Positions 58,911 through 64,000 of a stretch of DNA of 64,000 bases are shown here, piece by piece. This stretch comes from Fibrobacter sp. UBA7003 (GTDB taxonomy: Bacteria > Fibrobacterota > Fibrobacteria > Fibrobacterales > Fibrobacteraceae), in contig DJXN01000014.1 in NCBI GenBank assembly GCA_002449765.1, positions 124,001 through 188,000 on the forward strand, in the 5' to 3' direction. A program made the translations under genes and the position numbers. The notes below the pieces were generated by a model, which was given only the letters and a program-made list of their open reading frames with translations, was not told where the DNA came from and ran no database searches. How positions within the stretch are numbered: position 1 is the stretch's first letter; every line of letters begins with the position of its first letter.

Positions 58911-61589
58911 TCACTTTTCCTTCCGGAAAATCGTAGAAGCGTAGCTATAGCCGTCACGCTGGATTTTTAGGATATACATGCCGCTTTTCATGTCGGAGAT
59001 GCCAATACTGAAGGTACTCTGCCCTGCAGGGAGCGCCTCGGATTTTACGAGACGGCCATCCATCGAATAGATCCTTGCAGCAAATCCCTGAGAAAGCGCT
59101 GTTCCGGAAGCAATCTGCAATTCTCCACCCATCACGCGCGCTTTCAGGTCGGGGCGGACAGATTTTTTCGCAGCAATAGACACCGGTTCGGGCTTCGGTT
59201 TGTTGCGGAGCAGTCGCACGCCGTAAATGCCGCCCACCATGCCGGAACTAGCCGTAAACGAGACGCGCACAATCTTCTTCCCCTTCACCATATTGTCCGG
59301 AATCGGGTAAGTCACGTTCACGAACTCGTTCTTGTTCCAGCGATTCGAAATCGTCTCGGTCACGAGTTTCTCGTCGTCGATATTGATATCGAATATGCGG
59401 GTGCAGCCCTCGTTGCCCCAGTAGCGCACCATCAGGCTTAGGGAATCCTCGCTGTTGGTTTCGAACTCGTAGCTAATCAGGCCGCCGTCGCCACCGCTGC
59501 ACTTGCCCGCATCGCGGTAGAACTCGCCGTTAGCCGTTCCCGACGTAGAATTCTCGATTTTCATCTTGTGGTCCACTTCAGGCTGCTGCTCGCCAGGCGC
59601 CACCTTGTCGACCGTCTTCTCGTCGAGCGCCAAAGCCTCTTCCTGTTCCTTTTTCAAACGCTCCAGAACAGAGGGGTCGGTAAGCACCATCCAGTACATC
59701 ATATAGCGGGCATCGTGCACTTCGTAGAAAGGTTCCAGCAATAGGTTTGCATCTTTCTTGGCAGCAAACAGGTAGGGCGCCTTGAAGTGCAGCGGCTCTC
59801 CCTTCACGGGTTCCACTTTCGAGGGGATGTCTTCTTTTTTACTCGCAAGCATGGGCGCCTGATCTAAAGATTCAAGCGCTCCCGATGCGATATGACTCCA
59901 GCGTCCGTCATCGGCCACAAGGCCGTTCAGATTCGCCGTCCCCGTCTTTGCGGAGAGAACAATCGGACCATGCAAAAGAGCCACGTAGTCAGAGACATTC
60001 GGAAGGTCTTCCACATGCGTGTACATCGGGAACAGCACCTCGACTACGTCACCGGATTTCCAGGATTTGCCCGCAGACACATAGCTCGACGGGTCGGATT
60101 TCTTGACCACGGTATCGCCGTTCACAATCACCTTGAAAGCGTCTTCCTTCACCCAATACGGATGGCGAATTTTCATGTCGAAGCTGCCGCTACCCGTAAT
60201 GGTAAACTTCGCACTTTCGCCCTTCGGGAATGCCGTTTCCTGCTTGATGGTCACCTTCTTGTCTTTCCAGTTCAGAAGCGATGCCGAGAACAAGTTCACG
60301 TAGAGATTGTCCGCGTCTTTCGTATAAATAAACTGGCTGTACTTGGCCGGGTTTTCCATGCCCGAGCCCACGCAGCACCACATGGCAGCATTCACCTTCG
60401 AGTAGACGCGGTAATGGCGCGGACGTGCCGGCGTAAAATAAACGTATCCGCCGTGTTTCGGGTGAATAGTCGAAAGGATATGATTGAATAGAGCGCGTTC
60501 GTAGAAATCCGCCTGCTTGGCATCGTGATCCATGCTGAACAGGCGTTCTGTCAACTTGAGCATGTTGTAGGTATTGCAGGATTCCGGTCCTTCGCGTTCT
60601 TCCACATACTTCTTGTGGTTGTCAAGCGCCGGGAAATGTTCCGAAATGCTATTGCCGCCAATCGCGATGCTACGCCTGTTCACGACGCGGTCCCAAAAAT
60701 ACTCGGAGCCCTTCACATAAGTCTGGTCTCCCGTGAGTTCGGCAACGCGGGCAAAACCAACCACCTTCGGCACCTGCGTGTTCGCATGCACATTCGTGAG
60801 GTTGTCGTTATTTGCGGCCATCGCGTTCAAAAGCCACTTGTGCGACCAGCGCTTGGCTTCGTTCAAGTACTTCGCATTCTTGGTAAGCGCGTAGGCGTCG
60901 GCATAGACCTCGGCCATGCCGCCGTGTTCCGTACCGAGCATCGATTCCATCTTGGAGTCGTTGAGCCCACCCGTAATGGTAAGGCCCCAGTCGCAAAGCG
61001 CCAGGAACATCGTCTTCGCCTGTTCGTAGCCTGCATAGATGTAGGCATCACGCAGGCCCGCATAGAGCTTGTGGATGTTGTACCAGGGTACCCAATAGCC
61101 GTTCTGCGCGCCCGCATTCCCGCCCTTCATGCTGAGCCACATCTTTTTGCCGTTGGGCACGCCGCTGATGTAGCCCTTGAAATCGTTATCCCTAGAATTA
61201 TAGTCCTGGATGGTCTTGAGTTCGCTCAAAATGTATTCCAGACGCTCCTTCACCTGCTCGTCGCCACTTTCGGCATAGTGCATCGCGAGGGCGCTCAAGT
61301 AATGTCCAAGCACGTGCCCGTCAAGCCCCGCCCAGTTCGAAAACTTGGACGCTTTCGGCTTCATTCCCGCCTCTTCGTAGAACGGGGCTATCAGCTTATC
61401 GACATCGTAGCTCAGGAGAGTTTCCACATTCAGGTCCTGGCGTTCCTTGAGTGGACCGTCAAGCAGCTGCACGTCGCCCAGAGCGAACATGTCGGGGTAA
61501 AGCAGGTCTTGTGAAAAGCCCTGTGTAAAGAAGCCGCACATTGCAGCGAATGTAATGAAGGCAAGCCGCCTCGTCTTGAAACCAAACAT
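58911..61589 (-). CDS. Secreted GH127-family enzyme, probable beta-L-arabinofuranosidase
   Basis: 892 residues. A signal peptide is followed by a GH127 (formerly DUF1680) alpha/alpha toroid (about 30-600). Candidate active-site residues are Glu317 in SISEHFPA, Glu336 and Cys338 in GPESCNTYNML, and Cys405-Cys406 in AMWCCVGSGMENP; the family uses a zinc-bound cysteine as nucleophile. A C-terminal region with GDGGLISYEFETNSEDSLSLMVRYWG (DUF4986-like) and a sorting-type tail (RIYSMDGRLVKSEALPAGQS...ILKIQRDGYSYASTIFRKEK) completes it. It would remove beta-L-arabinofuranose from plant glycans. It converges with the PL9-like gene. Confidence 0.88.
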   Translation of the reverse strand: MFGFKTRRLAFITFAAMCGFFTQGFSQDLLYPDMFALGDVQLLDGPLKERQDLNVETLLSYDVDKLIAPFYEEAGMKPKASKFSNWAGLDGHVLGHYLSALAMHYAESGDEQVKERLEYILSELKTIQDYNSRDNDFKGYISGVPNGKKMWLSMKGGNAGAQNGYWVPWYNIHKLYAGLRDAYIYAGYEQAKTMFLALCDWGLTITGGLNDSKMESMLGTEHGGMAEVYADAYALTKNAKYLNEAKRWSHKWLLNAMAANNDNLTNVHANTQVPKVVGFARVAELTGDQTYVKGSEYFWDRVVNRRSIAIGGNSISEHFPALDNHKKYVEEREGPESCNTYNMLKLTERLFSMDHDAKQADFYERALFNHILSTIHPKHGGYVYFTPARPRHYRVYSKVNAAMWCCVGSGMENPAKYSQFIYTKDADNLYVNLFSASLLNWKDKKVTIKQETAFPKGESAKFTITGSGSFDMKIRHPYWVKEDAFKVIVNGDTVVKKSDPSSYVSAGKSWKSGDVVEVLFPMYTHVEDLPNVSDYVALLHGPIVLSAKTGTANLNGLVADDGRWSHIASGALESLDQAPMLASKKEDIPSKVEPVKGEPLHFKAPYLFAAKKDANLLLEPFYEVHDARYMMYWMVLTDPSVLERLKKEQEEALALDEKTVDKVAPGEQQPEVDHKMKIENSTSGTANGEFYRDAGKCSGGDGGLISYEFETNSEDSLSLMVRYWGNEGCTRIFDINIDDEKLVTETISNRWNKNEFVNVTYPIPDNMVKGKKIVRVSFTASSGMVGGIYGVRLLRNKPKPEPVSIAAKKSVRPDLKARVMGGELQIASGTALSQGFAARIYSMDGRLVKSEALPAGQSTFSIGISDMKSGMYILKIQRDGYSYASTIFRKEK

Positions 61590-61700
61590 CTTATACCATC
61601 CTTTCCCTATATCCAGACAACCAATCAAAAATTAAATCCATACCCTATGGATTTCACCCCCTCCAATCCTTTTTCTTTTGACAAAATTTCAAAAATGCGT

Positions 61701-61729
61701 AAAAAAATTCCCGGTGTAAAACCGGGAAA
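61701..61729 (-). terminator. Intrinsic terminator of the carbohydrate-binding-like lipoprotein gene
   Basis: TTCCCGGT/ACCGGGAA (61708-61728) followed on the minus strand by a seven-T run. Confidence 0.9.
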
Positions 61730-61736
61730 AACGAAG

Positions 61737-62942
61737 TCAGGGACGAAAATCGCTAGGCTTTACGCCATAAAGCACTATGTCATCTATCCAGAATTCCGTA
61801 TCGTCGTAGGCGGCAATCGAAATGGTTGTCACCGCCTTGCTGATGACATCCCAACCGAGATTTCCATATAGGTCATCGCGGGGTTTAAAATTTGACGGTT
61901 TTATGCAGACCCGTTTCCATTCATCGTCTGTCGCAAGCGTGTCATACGCCAAGGTTTTTCCTTCTGTGTTCAAACTTCCCAAGGTTTCAAGGGCAATCGA
62001 GATGACCCCGGTTCCACGGGCATAGAAGACAATGGAATCAATAGCAGACAGGTCGCACGGAGATTCCTCCTTGCAAACCCAGATTCCATAGAACGACCAG
62101 TTGCCGTGCTTTGCCGAAGATTCCCAGTGGATGGCGTTCCCTTCGCGACCCGCTCCGGCTTCCACGATAAATTCCGCAATATCCTCGCGAGTCTCGGGCA
62201 CAGTCGCCACTTCGGGGGTTACCTTCACGCTCGTATCCGTAGCGGACATGTAGCCCGCATCGCTGATACCGAGTTCCTTGATAACAAACTGCGCATCCGC
62301 ATATTCGAAGTCCAGGACCTTGACAGAATCCGGTTCAAACGCGCAGACATTCGCGCGAATCTCCTCGGCGGCAACAACTTTCGCCGAATGTTCAACAACG
62401 CTATCGCCCACAATGACGCGCAGGCCGTATTCGGATGGCGGAAGCGAATCCATCTCGTAGAAGCCCTCGCTATCGGTCTTTACAAGGCGATCCGTTCCAT
62501 ACACCTGAACCCATGCGTAATCGACGTCTTCGGGCAAATACACTTTTCCCCGCAGGTTTCCCGTCTTTTCCATGACGAAACGAACGGAATCCCCGTCCTG
62601 CACATCTTCCGCAGAAATCTTCCTAAACAGGCCTTCTCCCCTATCCACAATTTCGAGGGTCGCCACATCGACCGCAAGGCTACCGATACGGATACAGCCC
62701 AAGGAATCCGTCACATATTCATTGAAAAATTCCGCCTTCGCAGAATCCGCATCTACGCTCCGGACAAAATCGGCGGAACGCATACGCGCCACCACGTTTG
62801 CCGCCGGCAACGAATCTTCACGAACAACTTGAATCAAGAAGGCGTTTTCCGTTTCAACGGTACTGATTCCGGCAATATCCTTTTCATTGGAACACGCCCA
62901 GAACGCAAAGAAAACAGCAAGGAGTAAAAGCAGCCTTTTCAT
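61737..62942 (-). CDS. Lipoprotein with carnitine/CBM11-like C-terminal domain
   Basis: 401 residues. The lipoprotein signal ends AFWACSNEK. The middle has two carboxypeptidase-regulatory-like segments (RGKVYLPEDVDYAWVQVYG...DSEGFYEMDSLPPSEYGLRV near 135-175). The C-terminal part (about 270-400) with IHWESSAKHGNWSFYGIWVCKE and FWIDDIVLYG is a CBM11/CIA30-like jelly roll. It probably binds a glycan at the surface. Its start overlaps the stop of the TIGR02147 gene by 4 nt, so the two are translationally coupled. Confidence 0.78.
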   Translation of the reverse strand: MKRLLLLLAVFFAFWACSNEKDIAGISTVETENAFLIQVVREDSLPAANVVARMRSADFVRSVDADSAKAEFFNEYVTDSLGCIRIGSLAVDVATLEIVDRGEGLFRKISAEDVQDGDSVRFVMEKTGNLRGKVYLPEDVDYAWVQVYGTDRLVKTDSEGFYEMDSLPPSEYGLRVIVGDSVVEHSAKVVAAEEIRANVCAFEPDSVKVLDFEYADAQFVIKELGISDAGYMSATDTSVKVTPEVATVPETREDIAEFIVEAGAGREGNAIHWESSAKHGNWSFYGIWVCKEESPCDLSAIDSIVFYARGTGVISIALETLGSLNTEGKTLAYDTLATDDEWKRVCIKPSNFKPRDDLYGNLGWDVISKAVTTISIAAYDDTEFWIDDIVLYGVKPSDFRP

Positions 62943-63802
62943 CTTTTCACCCCCACCTTTTTAGACTGCGAGCCCCTGGGCTCCTTAGAAATCTCGGCAA
63001 CCGGATAAAAGGCGAACACGAATTGCATGGCGCGACTGGCTTCCTTCACTTCGGCAACTCTCTTTTGCACCTGGCGCCTGAATTCGAGGGTCATTTCATT
63101 CAAGTCATCAAAGCACTCGTCGTCCACGCCCACCAGCAACGAAGAAATATTCCGCTTTGCAGGTTCCACGGCTATCAGGGCATTCTGGGCGAGCGCCAGG
63201 AGCTGGTTCTGGTAACTGCGGATGGCCGCGGTCTTCGTGGCTGACCCCGCCGATGTAAAGTTTGCCGTTGTCGCCGCATAGCGTTCCGGGGCCAAGGGCG
63301 TAATCAGTTTCAAGTCCTTGAGTACCGCGATGGCCTCGCGTACCTGGTCCTCAGAAACGGTGGGAGAAATCTGCTTGACCAAGCGGGGAACTTCGGCATG
63401 GCCTCCGTTCATCTCGATCAGCGCACGCACCACGGGAATCCACCACTTGCTCAAGAACAGGTATTCGCTCGCGCTGAACTTGCGCAAGTCCACATCCTGT
63501 AGCGAAAGCGCCATCTTATAGAGCTTTTCCTTCTTCGACTGCGATTTCGCCTTGGCCGCCGCCACCAGGATCTCAAAAATTTCGGCATTTCGCCCTTTCA
63601 GGTCCAACAGGTCCTTCGCCAGGGGAATGCTATGGTTCGGCAGGTGAAGTTCCTTGTTCAACACGCGAAAGATCTGGCTCGTCTCAAGCCCCAGCTTCTG
63701 ACCCATCATCTTGTAGGAATACAGCGGCATCTCCAGCTTGCGCTGGGTATAGTAATTCTTGAGCAGGTCCCTGTAATCACTGATTTCGTTGATGTTCAAC
63801 AT
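62939..63802 (-). CDS. TIGR02147/DUF4423-family putative regulator
   Basis: 287 residues. The N-terminus INEISDYRDLLKNYYTQRKLEMPLYSYKMMGQKLGLETSQIFRVLNKE has an HTH-like character and is the opening of TIGR02147, a family expanded in Fibrobacter and Bdellovibrio. The C-terminal LEFRRQVQKRVAEVKEASRAMQFVFAFYPVAEISK matches its DUF4423 part. The function is not established; DNA binding is likely. The start at 63802 is preferred since the upstream residues are not family-like. It sits directly upstream of, and overlaps, the glycan-binding-like lipoprotein. Confidence 0.85.
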   Translation of the reverse strand: MLNINEISDYRDLLKNYYTQRKLEMPLYSYKMMGQKLGLETSQIFRVLNKELHLPNHSIPLAKDLLDLKGRNAEIFEILVAAAKAKSQSKKEKLYKMALSLQDVDLRKFSASEYLFLSKWWIPVVRALIEMNGGHAEVPRLVKQISPTVSEDQVREAIAVLKDLKLITPLAPERYAATTANFTSAGSATKTAAIRSYQNQLLALAQNALIAVEPAKRNISSLLVGVDDECFDDLNEMTLEFRRQVQKRVAEVKEASRAMQFVFAFYPVAEISKEPRGSQSKKVGVKR

Positions 63803-63934
63803 AGGCGCATTCTCGAAAAGACATTCATCCCATTTATAAAATAATCTCTCCACCACCGCCAGGAGCACCTATACTGAAATTTCCTTTGAAAAAATGTCAA
63901 AAACGCCCTTTTTTAGCCATTTCGGGCACAGGAA

Positions 63935-64000
63935 TCATTCTTTTTGCTCGCCGATAAGGTCAGTTTCCTTTCCATACACAGCGGACAAATGCTTTTTCGC
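63935..64000 (-). CDS. Possible C-terminal end of a gene entering from the right
   Basis: The minus-strand frame from base 64000 gives 21 codons (ending LSAVYGKETDLIGEQKE) before a TGA at 63935-63937. The sequence looks protein-like but is too short to assign. It could equally be chance. Confidence 0.35.
   Translation of the reverse strand, partial: AKKHLSAVYGKETDLIGEQKE

Overview
The window is a chromosomal segment of a Fibrobacter-type bacterium (phylum Fibrobacterota). Lineage markers seen in the sequence are a FISUMP-domain (Fibrobacter succinogenes major paralogous domain) lipoprotein, a TIGR02147-type regulator, a GH5 enzyme with a CBM11-like module and long poly-serine linkers, and menaquinone synthesis by the futalosine route. 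Coding density is high and most genes lie on the minus strand. No intergenic stretch exceeds about 300 bp. No rRNA, IS element, prophage or CRISPR array was seen.

Layout: 1-365 is the 3' end of birA. 385-1380 is an AT-rich DUF2971 gene. 1545-3916 carries late menaquinone genes (menG, a UbiX-like and a UbiA-like gene, and a small membrane protein). 3999-6542 is a CotH-kinase lipoprotein. tRNA-Phe, a GAF/HD-GYP protein, tRNA-Ser and comF follow. 9128-14569 is the shape operon mreB-mreC-mreD-mrdA-rodA. 14620-27381 is an envelope locus transcribed leftwards: beta-helix/OmpA protein, PorV-like TPR protein, giant TPR protein, TolQ, two ExbD proteins (one without the proton-path Asp), an AgmX/PglI-type TonB-like protein, an outer-membrane protein and a small lipoprotein. 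27567-31598 has a histone H1-like protein and the set tyrS-pfkB-mqnB-mqnD. 31849-35370 has a small outer-membrane protein and the run PLD protein, lipoprotein, enhancer-binding-type regulator with an altered GAFTGA loop. 35660-41446 has an Rpn-family nuclease, rpsU/yqeY, a SPOR lipoprotein, rimO, tRNA-Arg and azlCD. 41597-46764 has the GH5 cellulase, a small exported protein and mltG. 46783-53726 is a tightly packed run: small membrane protein, ABC-2 ATPase and permease, two degenerate PilT-like ATPases, and a patatin/beta-barrel protein. 53838-63802 has an AspT/YidE transporter, the FISUMP lipoprotein, a LysR regulator behind two palindromes, a PL9-like and a GH127-like enzyme, and a carbohydrate-binding-like lipoprotein translationally coupled to a TIGR02147 regulator.

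System-level reading: menaquinone is made by the futalosine pathway from two separate loci (mqnB/mqnD and menG/UbiX-like/UbiA-like). Cell-wall elongation (mreBCD, PBP2, RodA, MltG, SPOR) is well represented. The envelope locus has the parts of a proton-driven machine crossing the envelope, with the same one-TolQ/two-ExbD/AgmX-domain composition as Agl-Glt motors. The secreted carbohydrate-active enzymes share a C-terminal domain that looks like a type IX sorting domain. Several promoters share a TTG-N20-TAnnTTTG architecture resembling the Bacteroidota promoter, and some place the start codon 5 to 7 nt past the element, which suggests leaderless transcripts.
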